Assembly (NCBI GenBank): GCA_016931715.1
Contig: JAFGEF010000004.1
Location: 1-46,322 of the forward strand
Direction: 5' to 3'
From: Sedimentisphaerales bacterium
GTDB taxonomy: Bacteria; Planctomycetota; Phycisphaerae; Sedimentisphaerales; Anaerobacaceae
Length of the DNA stretch: 46,322 nucleotides
Shown: in pieces, positions 8,106-16,623 of the stretch
Position numbering within the stretch: the stretch's first letter is position 1
How the letters are laid out: every line of letters starts with the position of its first letter
The notes under the pieces: model-generated
Database searches by the model: none
The model's input: the letters and a program-made list of their open reading frames with translations, nothing else
What the model was told of the DNA's origin: nothing
Made by a program: the position numbers and the translations under genes

Positions 8106-8110
8106 CGTGT

Positions 8111-9973
8111 ATGAAAAAGAACCTTTTTTGTGCAGCTTTTACCGCTTTTATAATGATTGTTCTTACAAAATCAGCATATCCTCAATGGGTACAGACAAAT
8201 TGGCCGACAAGCAGCAGTTTTTTCAATCTCTATACTAATCAGGACGTGGTTTTTGCGAGAACATGGGACAGTCTTAATGGCGGTCGATTGTTTTTTACCG
8301 GCGACAACGGCGAAAGCTGGACTCAGTTCAGCTCAGCAGACAGTGATATTGACATTTTATCCATTGTAATGTTGAACAACAACATACTTGTCGGTACATG
8401 GAATGGTTTTTATCGATGCACGCCGGACAACATATACTGGGAACCTTTCGAGCCTGCAGGAATACCTGCAGATACAGCTATCTGGTCTATTGCGATGATT
8501 GATAACACCCTCTTTGCCGGTACCGGAGGAAATATTTATGAATCATCGATAGACGATGTCAATAACTGGCTCGAAGCAAGTACGGGAATACCTGCAAATG
8601 CCCGCATTACCTCTATTTTAGCAAATGGGAATGCCATTTTTGCAGGCAGTGACAGCAAAGGTGTTTTTATTGCGGCAAACGGCGAAAAAAACTGGACTGC
8701 AATTAATTCAGGCCTTACGGATACGCACATTTCCCAGCTTGCGTCTATGGGCGGAAAATTGTTTGCAGTAACATTAAAGGATGGAGTTTTCATATCCGAC
8801 TCTAATGGTGTGAACTGGGTATCCGATGCTAATGCTGCAAGCTGGAAGGCAGATAATTCCGGTCTCAGGAATATAAATTGTCTTCTTGCGGCAGATAATT
8901 TACTCTTTGCCGGGACCGATAGCAACGGAGTTTACCTCTCGCACGACAGCGGCTTATCCTGGATTTCGGTTAACTCAGGGATGCCCGCCAACACCCGTGT
9001 CTGGTCTTTAGCCGCAAGCAGTGACAACATTTTTGCAGGGACAAGTGAAGGCATCTGGCGGATAAATCCGGCGGATATTCATAGTTATACAATAACTGCT
9101 GACGCGTCAGAAGGTGGAACTATTTCACCATTTGGAACAGTGATTGTTTCCGAAGGTTCATCGCAGGAGTTTAAGATTACCTCGCTGCCTGGTTTTGCTG
9201 TTTCCGATGTGACTGTTGACGGAAACTCTGTTGGTGCTGTTTCGACCTATACGTTTACAAATATTACCGAAAATCACACGGTTTCCGCTATTTTCGAAAC
9301 AGCTCCTTACATAATCACTGCATCAGCCGGGGCCGGAGGATTGATTTCCCCTGCAGGTGCGGTCGAGGTTTGGGCTGGTTTGTCGCAGACGTTCACAATT
9401 ACTCCTTCAGCCGGATATGATATTTCCAGTGTGCTTATAGACGGCGTCTCTGTCGGAGCGGTGACATCATTTACGTTTTCATCTGTAAACTCCAATCACA
9501 CAATAGCCGCATCGTTCAGCACGCTCACCAGGTATCAAATCAACTGCGGCGGCGGGGCATCGTCACCCTATACTGCCGACCAGTATTACAGCGGCGGCTC
9601 TACTTATTCCGCTTCAAGCAATATTACTACAACCGATGTGACAAATCCCGCGCCTCAGGCAGTTTATCAGACCGAACGGAACGGAACAATGACATATACT
9701 TTTCCGGATCTGGTCAGTGGAGCGTCATACAGGGTGCGCCTGCACTTCTCGGAGAATACATGGTCGAAAACAGGCGTTCGCAAGTTTAATGTTACAATCA
9801 ATGGTACTTCGGTACTGTCGAATTACGACATATACGCTGAGACCGGTGCCCGGTATAAGGCTGTAGTGAAGGAGTTTACGACTATCGCGAATACTTCGGG
9901 ACAGATCGTGATTGAGTTCGTGAACGTTGCCTACAGAGCGAAAATAGGAGGTATCGAGATAATCCGGCAATAA
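8111..9973 (+). CDS. secreted YCF48-like propeller - InlB-type repeat - malectin protein
   Basis: The 621-residue product begins with a signal peptide (MKKNLFCAAFTAFIMIVLTK, cleavage near SAYPQ). Residues about 25-320 are BNR/YCF48-like propeller blades with recurring LFAGT, GDNGESW and HDSGLSW turns. Two divergent InlB B-repeat modules follow (about 325-398 and 399-474, each with G.IS..G.V.V..G.S..F.I and NHT(V/I)..(I/A)F). The last 145 residues form a malectin-like domain (YQINCGGG..., YRVRLHFSE, FNVTINGT), a fold that binds di-glucose or related sugars. It is probably a cell-surface or extracellular glycan-binding protein. The start at 8111 is chosen for the signal peptide; a frame extension to 7991 would cross the structured leader. 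Confidence 0.8.
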   Translation: MKKNLFCAAFTAFIMIVLTKSAYPQWVQTNWPTSSSFFNLYTNQDVVFARTWDSLNGGRLFFTGDNGESWTQFSSADSDIDILSIVMLNNNILVGTWNGFYRCTPDNIYWEPFEPAGIPADTAIWSIAMIDNTLFAGTGGNIYESSIDDVNNWLEASTGIPANARITSILANGNAIFAGSDSKGVFIAANGEKNWTAINSGLTDTHISQLASMGGKLFAVTLKDGVFISDSNGVNWVSDANAASWKADNSGLRNINCLLAADNLLFAGTDSNGVYLSHDSGLSWISVNSGMPANTRVWSLAASSDNIFAGTSEGIWRINPADIHSYTITADASEGGTISPFGTVIVSEGSSQEFKITSLPGFAVSDVTVDGNSVGAVSTYTFTNITENHTVSAIFETAPYIITASAGAGGLISPAGAVEVWAGLSQTFTITPSAGYDISSVLIDGVSVGAVTSFTFSSVNSNHTIAASFSTLTRYQINCGGGASSPYTADQYYSGGSTYSASSNITTTDVTNPAPQAVYQTERNGTMTYTFPDLVSGASYRVRLHFSENTWSKTGVRKFNVTINGTSVLSNYDIYAETGARYKAVVKEFTTIANTSGQIVIEFVNVAYRAKIGGIEIIRQ

Positions 9974-10096
9974 TAGTCGTTTTATTTATTTTATAAATAT
10001 TCAATATAATTTATACGCTTATGCTTACTGATTCTATGAATTTATTATTTCACACAAACCAAAGTTGCTACAGCAGCTTAAGAAAGGAAACCATTT

Positions 10097-11467
10097 ATGC
10101 GTAACGCGCCCGGAGCAAAAATTGGTCCTTCATCTATGGGGAGGCGTGATTTTCTGCGCATGCTTGGAGTCGGAGCGGCAGGAATTACAGGCATAATGGG
10201 TCCCTTTGATATTGCCAAAGCTGCAATAACACCCGGCGAAAAGGGCATATATATCACTGATATGTACCGGACAAAGTTAAGTGTGGGTGGTGTTATTATT
10301 CGTCTTGACACGAATAAAGGGATTTCAGGATATGGCGAATGCCGCGATGTCGATAATAATTCTATAACTGATCTGAGCCGTCTCAAGTCAACAATTATGG
10401 GGATGAATCCGACTCAGGTTGACAGGGTTTTCAATGCGACGAACAATGCGATTCTGGCTTATTACAATCCGCACGACCCGGACTATATGTACAAAATACC
10501 CCGGCGTTCAGGAGCCATGTGCGGCATAGAAATGGCCTGCTGGGATATTACCGGTAAAGTGTATAACGTTCCGATATGGAAACTCATCGGTCCCAAGCTT
10601 AATGATAAAATCCAAATATATTGCGATACTGATCAGAAAAACGCATACACACTGCCGCCATACGTTGAGACCCGTCTGAATCTCGGATTTAAATGGTTTA
10701 AGTCGGATATGTATCTTACTTCTCTTTGCACCCGAAATGTTGATTACACCGTACAAAATATAAGCGGCTATCCCTATCAGTGCTATGTTCTGAATGATTC
10801 TGGTATTGAAAAATTTGTTAATTACGCTCAATTATATCGAAGCCTGATAGGCCCGGATTATCCCCTGGCATCCGATCATTATCAGGGCTGGGGCAGCAGC
10901 ATAAATCTTGATATTCCCTCGGCTGTTAAACTCGCTAATGCAATGTCTGACCCGAGTTGTCAGGGTATGACCGGCGGATGGATGGAAGATATTATCCAGT
11001 GGTGGTACCCCGAACAGCTTGCGCAGGTTACCGCAGGAACTGATATGCCCATTCTTACCGGCGAAGATATGTATTGCCTCAGCGAGCTTAAGCCGCTGGT
11101 CGATTCAGGGGCTTTGGATTTCTTTCACCCGGATCAGGCGACTTTTGGCGGTATTCACGAACCGAGACTTGCCGCCATTTATGCGCGCCAGAGAGGTATC
11201 CTTACAGCGTTACACTGCTCCGGGGGTCCTTTCTCCTTTATAGCGAGCCTTCATGTAGCGGCGGGCATACCGGATTTTCTTGCTCTTGAATTTCACTATC
11301 TTGATAACGGCGCGTACTATTGGTTCGATAGTGTGATTGACGGCATTGAAAAGCCGTTATTTAATGATGGATATGCATCTGTACCGGACGGGCCTGGACT
11401 GGGCATTACGCCAAATGATGCCAATATGAGCGCGCATGGCGCTTCACAATGGATACGCGTGGTATAG
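10097..11467 (+). CDS. Tat-exported mandelate racemase/muconate-lactonising-type enolase-superfamily enzyme
   Basis: Of 456 residues, the first 45 or so carry a twin-arginine signal (MGRRDFLRMLGVGAAGITGI). The N-terminal capping domain (about 50-160) is followed by the modified TIM barrel. Likely catalytic features are FKWFKSD (lysine motif), ASDHYQGW, WMEDI and TGEDMY (three successive Mg ligands D, E, E), FHPDQATFGG and ALHCSGG (His-Asp side). Such enzymes abstract a proton alpha to a carboxylate, typically in acid-sugar dehydration or epimerisation. Export to the periplasm is unusual for this superfamily but recurrent in Planctomycetes. The substrate is unknown. AAAGGAAA precedes the ATG at suitable spacing. 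Confidence 0.82.
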   Translation: MRNAPGAKIGPSSMGRRDFLRMLGVGAAGITGIMGPFDIAKAAITPGEKGIYITDMYRTKLSVGGVIIRLDTNKGISGYGECRDVDNNSITDLSRLKSTIMGMNPTQVDRVFNATNNAILAYYNPHDPDYMYKIPRRSGAMCGIEMACWDITGKVYNVPIWKLIGPKLNDKIQIYCDTDQKNAYTLPPYVETRLNLGFKWFKSDMYLTSLCTRNVDYTVQNISGYPYQCYVLNDSGIEKFVNYAQLYRSLIGPDYPLASDHYQGWGSSINLDIPSAVKLANAMSDPSCQGMTGGWMEDIIQWWYPEQLAQVTAGTDMPILTGEDMYCLSELKPLVDSGALDFFHPDQATFGGIHEPRLAAIYARQRGILTALHCSGGPFSFIASLHVAAGIPDFLALEFHYLDNGAYYWFDSVIDGIEKPLFNDGYASVPDGPGLGITPNDANMSAHGASQWIRVV

Positions 11468-11649
11468 AATTTATAAAAGAAACTTATCGAAATATCAGTA
11501 TTCAGGAATTTCAAAAATTTCGACAACATTATAATTTCCCTTTTTTAACACAAAAATATAAGACTTTTTTGATTTTAAGAGTATATCAGTTGTTTTATTA
11601 TACCTTACATTTCTTAAAAAAATACTATTTACAGGTTTTGAGTAATAAC

Positions 11650-11678
11650 TGAACTTTTGCAAAAATGAGAAAAGGCAT
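11650..11678. repeat. 29-bp dispersed repeat, copy 1
   Basis: These 29 bases, which contain GAACTTTTGCAAAAATGAG, occur in exact reverse complement at 29799-29827. The copy starts at the last bases of an unlikely short reading frame in the gene-free stretch after the enolase-superfamily gene. The palindrome-like TTTTGCAAAA core is shared with several other intergenic sites. Confidence 0.8.
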
Positions 11679-11684
11679 ACTTTG

Positions 11685-11718
11685 GAAAGAAAAAATTTAT
11701 TTCTTAATTTTTTCTTTC
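11685..11718 (+). terminator. A+T-rich hairpin, possible terminator
   Basis: GAAAGAAAAAAT (11685-11696) and ATTTTTTCTTTC (11707-11718) form a 12-bp perfect stem with a 10-base loop. The T-rich right arm lies about 220 bp after the enolase-superfamily gene. The stem is weak because it is nearly all A-T, so a repeat origin is equally possible. Confidence 0.4.
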
Positions 11719-11770
11719 TAAACATAAAATATTGCTTATTAAAGAGTTATGCAGATGGTAATTTATTATT

Positions 11771-11799
11771 TTAAGAAAATCGTTTGGCGATTTTCTTAA
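11771..11799. terminator. 12-bp perfect hairpin in a gene-free stretch
   Basis: TTAAGAAAATCG (11771-11782) and CGATTTTCTTAA (11788-11799) enclose the 5-base loop TTTGG. The symmetric arms could terminate transcription in both directions. The whole spacer 11468-12094 is very A+T-rich and otherwise holds only the repeat and hairpin at 11650-11718. Confidence 0.4.
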
Positions 11800-12094
11800 A
11801 TAAATATAACAGATAGATTTAAGACTCTGATCCATGAGAGTGATACTGTAAATAGCTTTTCTTTCCAGTAATCCGGGTAGTAAAACACAATCACAGCCTA
11901 AAACAAAATAATTATAAGAAATATAATCCAGGAAATAGCTATTCTATTACTTCTCATATACCTATACAGTTTTATGATTGTATTTATTTAATAAAGCTGT
12001 TGTCCAAATAATAATACATTGCTATTCTATAGGCAGATAAAAAATTACTAATAACAAAATACGAATATTATTTGTTTTCGAGGAGTGCTTTTTT

Positions 12095-13876
12095 ATGGCA
12101 GGCAGGAAAAAAAGCTCGAGAAAGAAGAGTATCCTTATTTATGGCATTCTTCTTGCCGTTACAGGTATCCTGTTTATTTTCATCTCGCTCTTTCCTTCAA
12201 GTATGGGTGTCGCAGGACGATTTATCGATGAGAAGTTTCTCGCAGTCAGCTTTGGTAAAGCATCAATTTTGGCAGGGGTATATTGTTTGTGCATCGGGCT
12301 GTTGCTTCTTTTTGTTCAAAAGAGATTTAAGTACATAGCAGGTCTTACTTGTTTGTTCGTTCCGGCGCTAATAGTTGCAGATGTCTTACTTACTGCATCA
12401 CAGGCTGCAGATAATAATTCCGAAGCAGAATCTGCTGTCCCAATAGGACATTTTCTGCGTTTAACTATTTCTGATTTTATAGGAAATATAGGTTTGATTG
12501 TATTAATTATTACCATTTTACTATGCGGACTTTTTCTCCTGATACCAAAGTCGATTATTTCAGGCTTATTTAAGAGATTTTATTCTAACTTGCAAAGAGC
12601 AATATCCACTAAAAAAGTATCCAGGCAATTAAAATCTGAGATGAGTCAATCTAAAGATATAACCCGTGAAACTCCTCCTGAAAAAAGATTTTCCTCTTCG
12701 AATGTAAAAGAAGTATCACAGGGAGATACTTTAAAAACAAAAACATTTCCGCTAAAACTGGAACGTTACGACCGTGAATTCACAAAAATCCCGACAGGTC
12801 TTTTCGAAGAACATATTACCTTCAATACCGCATTGCCGGTAGGCACAAGGCGACAGGATATTATCGATGCTTTTGCGTCCTTCAATATAGAAGTTGACAT
12901 AGGTGACATTAAGCGTGGTCCATCCTTTGAGCAATATGAATTAATTCCGGGTAAATCAGTTAAAACATCCCAGATTAAAAACTGCATAGAAGATATTTCA
13001 CTTAAAATCAAACAGAAGGTAAACATTGGTAAAAAGAAAGGTTCTGTGCTGACTATAGAAGTCCCGCTCGAAGAGCGGCAGGTAGTGCCTTATGGTTTTT
13101 TATTGGAAGATACAAGTGACGATACAAAAGAAATTCCTATTGCCGTTGGAGTAGATGCCTGTTTTTCTACTTTTAGCATTGATTTAGTTGAGCTGCCGCA
13201 CCTATTAATTGCAGGCACCACGGGTTCTGGAAAAAGCATATTTCTCAAGACACTTATTGCTTCTATTATGTATCATCTTACTCCAAATGAAGTGCGCCTG
13301 GTTCTTATCGATCCTAAAAGGGTGGAATTTGGCATTTTTTCCTCATCTTTATTTTGTGCATGTGATGTCATTACTGAGTTCGAAAAAGTCCCTCTTGTTT
13401 TTGAGGCGCTTATCCTGGAAATGGAAAAACGTTATCAGTTGCTTGAGCATGCAGGTTGTTCGGATATTCGACAATATAATCATAGTGTAGAACCGCAAGT
13501 CAGGCAGCCGTATATTGTTGTTGTGATTGATGAGTTTGCTGATTTGTTAATGCAGAAAGCAGAGGATTTCGAAGAAGGAATGATTCGCCTTGCCCAAAAA
13601 GCGCGAGCAAGTGGTATTCATTTAGTCATGGCAACTCAACGGCCGTCAGCAGATGTAATCAAGGGGCTTCTTAAAACCAATATTCCGGGACGTATAGCTT
13701 TGAGTGTATCTTCTCAAATTGATTCTCGAATTATTATCGATATGAACGGGGCTGAGAATCTTACAGGCAAAGGTGATCTAATTTGTATTTGTCCGGCTTT
13801 CCGAGAAGGGATACGATTACAGGGTGCATATATCTCTAAAGATGAAATAAAGAAAATTATAGCTGCAAAGTCATGA
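12095..13876 (+). CDS. FtsK/SpoIIIE-like DNA translocase lacking the gamma domain
   Basis: This 593-residue protein has four N-terminal membrane helices (about 13-33, 52-72, 76-97, 132-155), a charged linker, an FtsK alpha-like region (about 230-350) and the RecA-like motor. Walker A is GTTGSGKS (about residue 373-380) and Walker B is IVVVIDEFADLL (about 470). The motif ATQRPSADVIKGLLKTNIPGRIALSV is diagnostic of FtsK/SpoIIIE. The protein ends just after GAYISKDEIKK, where typical FtsK continues into a linker and the winged-helix gamma domain that reads KOPS and activates XerCD. It may be a second, specialised translocase rather than the division FtsK. AGGAG at 12081-12085 supports the start. 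Confidence 0.85.
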   Translation: MAGRKKSSRKKSILIYGILLAVTGILFIFISLFPSSMGVAGRFIDEKFLAVSFGKASILAGVYCLCIGLLLLFVQKRFKYIAGLTCLFVPALIVADVLLTASQAADNNSEAESAVPIGHFLRLTISDFIGNIGLIVLIITILLCGLFLLIPKSIISGLFKRFYSNLQRAISTKKVSRQLKSEMSQSKDITRETPPEKRFSSSNVKEVSQGDTLKTKTFPLKLERYDREFTKIPTGLFEEHITFNTALPVGTRRQDIIDAFASFNIEVDIGDIKRGPSFEQYELIPGKSVKTSQIKNCIEDISLKIKQKVNIGKKKGSVLTIEVPLEERQVVPYGFLLEDTSDDTKEIPIAVGVDACFSTFSIDLVELPHLLIAGTTGSGKSIFLKTLIASIMYHLTPNEVRLVLIDPKRVEFGIFSSSLFCACDVITEFEKVPLVFEALILEMEKRYQLLEHAGCSDIRQYNHSVEPQVRQPYIVVVIDEFADLLMQKAEDFEEGMIRLAQKARASGIHLVMATQRPSADVIKGLLKTNIPGRIALSVSSQIDSRIIIDMNGAENLTGKGDLICICPAFREGIRLQGAYISKDEIKKIIAAKS

Positions 13877-14090
13877 TATTGCTGAAGGAAATAATCAAAC
13901 ATACCGGGACTATACCCGGCAACCGGCAGATTTCTTAAATTTCAATCGCATATTTCCTGCAACCATTTTCTATACCCTTATCTTCAAATTTTATGAAAAT
14001 AGCAATATCTTAAGTGTTTTGATATCAACAGCTTAAAAAATTTGTAAAAATGTAAATATTAAACAGCTTTTTGATATAGGAGTTAAACCG

Positions 14091-16238
14091 TTATCTTTTA
14101 TGACTGTTTCGAGCGATTTCTATATCCCTTTCGACCTCGTCTCGAATTAGAGCCCAGTGAAATAAGTTATCATTATTCGCGTCAAAAAAATTGTGATTAT
14201 AATGTGTCAGCCGCATATCAAGATAAATTGGACGAGTAATTTTAATTACCTCATCCCAATAATTTAGCGATTCCTGTAAGTGTTGTATTGCATTTTGTTT
14301 TTTTTCTTCGTCACCGGTCAATCGGTAGTTGTGCAGCGCGATTGCACCCCTTAATTTCTCAGCTAAGTGTAAACCAAGATTGGCCCATGTTTTTATGTCC
14401 GCTGCTTCATACATAAGTGAGGCATTTTCTGATATATCAATGTTCTTCACCAAACTCAGTGCCTCCCGATTGTCACGCTCGAGCATGTCTGCTAAAATTG
14501 GCGGTGTGATACGATTAGCTCCGAATGAGCCTCCATTCAGGAGAGTCTCCACGTAATCCTTCACGGAAACATATTCTTTTGCCATAGTGGGCTGACTAAT
14601 GAGACGATCTACTGAGATATATTTTGTGTAATCACCCTGTAAGGCAAGAAATCCCTCGCTATAAAGTGTGAAATCCCAGGTTGAATCATAAAGTGAAGCC
14701 AGGCGCAACTGGGTCGAAGATGCAAGCGAATAGGCACGCAGAAGATTGTTACCACTGGATCCATATCGTCGATTAAACTCCGCCTGGAAAACTTCATCAG
14801 GTGTGTTCGGATCATATAGTAATCTGCCCCATAGTTTATAAAACAGCCATTGGCGTTCAAACGCCCATTTCCAGTTGACCGGCTGCTTAACAGCAGTAAA
14901 ATAATCCAGAGCGGGAATGTAAGTTTCCGAGCCAACGAAATATCCGCCGACATAAGATGCTTTACTATTAAGCGCAATATGATTACGAATGAAATCCGGC
15001 ACACCCCATCGCAGAGCAAAGAAATCCTCATTTCGAGCCTGCCAGACAATCTTGTAGTTTTTAGGCTCGGGAACAAAATAGGTGTCGCCAAGTTTCCCGC
15101 CATGAACCTTTTCCAGCGTTGGAGTTGAATGTGCGTGAGACCAGTTGAATTTAATCTCGACCCAGATTGGACCATCGAATTTATTTTCCAGCCGCTCCAT
15201 TCCCTGGCGAGTAACCTCTTCGACATTTTTGCTCGCTCCCGGCTCTGATGAAGTTCCCGATGAAAATGGCACACGATGAATCAATTTCACAGGGCGATTG
15301 GCTTTCAGCATTCCGGCGATAATTACATCATCCACCCATTGCTGACGTTCCAATGGAGTCATTCCGGCCATACCTTCACCATGAGAAACACCAATGCCGT
15401 CCAAATCAGGGTATTCCTCAAGAACCTGCGTAACACTCTCTCGCAAATACCGGCGAACAATTTCCGACGTATCACCAGGCACGTAATAGTGCGGATAGAA
15501 ATTTTCTTTCGCAGTATTATGTGCCATGGCAAACTCCCGGCTCACAAAAATGTTCCAATGTACAATGTATGTATCAATAGCTCGTTCTTTTGCCATGCGG
15601 AAAATCTCACGATATAGATGCTGCCATTGTGCGAACTCTTTCTGTGACCATGGACTTGCCTCAGGAAAATTCTTCGGTCGAATCATAAAAGTGTATGGAT
15701 GCATATTCCATAGGCTTATGACATTGAATCGGTTCTCTGCCATCATATCCAGAAAAGCCTCCCAATACTTCAGGTCACGCGCCGTTTCATAATGCTGGTC
15801 AAGAGCAGAGCTTGGCCGATAAGTTTGCCATGGCAGGTTGTATTTGATTCCGCGGAACTCTAAATTCGGTTTTTGTTCAGATGCTTTTACTTTCTCCATG
15901 GATGCTCCGTTCCGCAACATCTCGACTAAAGCCAGTGCGCCATAAATTACGCCGCGATAATCACCGCCATAGATATTGATTATTTTTCCTTCAGGAATAA
16001 TAGAGAATGCTTCAGCCGCAAGCCGCTCCTTATGCAGCGACAGGATGATTTTGTAGTCGCAGTCAGTCTTTTGAGATGTGACTTCATAGCCCTGTTCTAT
16101 CAATGCTTCGCTTAATTTTCTTGCGGCATATGAAGTCTGCGGAACCGTTTTCTCATATAAAACAGCAGCACTTTTCGCCCATACCATGCCGGATGTCAGG
16201 TTATAGACTATTATCAGGAAAAGAAAAATCTTCTTCAT
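14091..16238 (-). CDS. secreted glycoside-hydrolase-like protein (GH67/GH20-type N-terminal domain)
   Basis: The 715-residue product has a signal peptide (MKKIFLFLIIVYNLTSGMVW). A beta domain of the GH20/GH67 N-terminal kind (about 22-125, IINIYGGDYRGVIYGALALVEML) comes next, then a probable TIM barrel (about 130-450) with FRGIKYNLPW, NRFNVISLWNMHPY and DGIGVSHGEGM; the Glu in the last is a plausible acid. The C-terminal half is helical and rich in Trp. An alpha-glucuronidase-like or other exo-glycosidase role is inferred, but no CAZy family is claimed. It is divergent from the sugar ABC importer, which supports a role in releasing the sugar that the importer takes up. GAGG eight bases upstream fixes the ATG at 16238. 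Confidence 0.65.
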   Translation of the reverse strand: MKKIFLFLIIVYNLTSGMVWAKSAAVLYEKTVPQTSYAARKLSEALIEQGYEVTSQKTDCDYKIILSLHKERLAAEAFSIIPEGKIINIYGGDYRGVIYGALALVEMLRNGASMEKVKASEQKPNLEFRGIKYNLPWQTYRPSSALDQHYETARDLKYWEAFLDMMAENRFNVISLWNMHPYTFMIRPKNFPEASPWSQKEFAQWQHLYREIFRMAKERAIDTYIVHWNIFVSREFAMAHNTAKENFYPHYYVPGDTSEIVRRYLRESVTQVLEEYPDLDGIGVSHGEGMAGMTPLERQQWVDDVIIAGMLKANRPVKLIHRVPFSSGTSSEPGASKNVEEVTRQGMERLENKFDGPIWVEIKFNWSHAHSTPTLEKVHGGKLGDTYFVPEPKNYKIVWQARNEDFFALRWGVPDFIRNHIALNSKASYVGGYFVGSETYIPALDYFTAVKQPVNWKWAFERQWLFYKLWGRLLYDPNTPDEVFQAEFNRRYGSSGNNLLRAYSLASSTQLRLASLYDSTWDFTLYSEGFLALQGDYTKYISVDRLISQPTMAKEYVSVKDYVETLLNGGSFGANRITPPILADMLERDNREALSLVKNIDISENASLMYEAADIKTWANLGLHLAEKLRGAIALHNYRLTGDEEKKQNAIQHLQESLNYWDEVIKITRPIYLDMRLTHYNHNFFDANNDNLFHWALIRDEVERDIEIARNSHKR

Positions 16239-16623
16239 AGTCAAATCCTCAAATAATTGCCTGTTTTATGATCAATTCACTTATTGGCATATAACAATTA
16301 CCCTGATAATATGCAAGATAAAAGTTGGAGGAAATGTTAAATGACAAAACATAAAAATTGTGAATAAATCATGAAATATTTCAAGGAATATTTGTAACGT
16401 TATTATACTTTTGGCTTCTATATGCTTGGAAAGCTTGTATAATTTTATAATAAAAGTTTAATAATGACAGTTGTGTTGTTTAGTGTCTAATATAAGAGAT
16501 TTCAGTTAAAAAAGTACGCAATGAAAAACGTTTCTTTTTGATCTGTTTGTTTCTCTGGCAATGATTCCGACTGACTTGATTAGCGGATTAATTGGATTTT
16601 TTGAAAATGAGAATAAATGCACA
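16239..16623. other. divergent intergenic region between glycosidase and ABC importer
   Basis: This 385-bp, A+T-rich spacer must contain the promoters for both directions. A TATAAT hexamer lies at 16438-16443, but no -35 hexamer sits at the right distance. I see no obvious operator palindrome, RNA gene or reading frame. A frame upstream of the ATPase start (from 16561) adds a peptide not typical of the family. Confidence 0.4.

Noticed and set aside
7991..8110. N-terminal extension of the malectin protein by 40 codons
   Set aside because: It would bury a clean signal peptide and cross a segment with extensive base pairing; treated as an untranslated leader instead.
11449..11725. Two short overlapping reading frames on both strands after the enolase-superfamily gene
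   Set aside because: Both are extremely A+T-driven (Lys, Phe, Tyr, Leu), overlap a gene end or a hairpin, and have no recognisable motif.
14609..15274. 221-codon minus-strand frame
   Set aside because: It is a different frame of the glycosidase gene on the same strand; the glycosidase frame has a signal peptide and a coherent fold.
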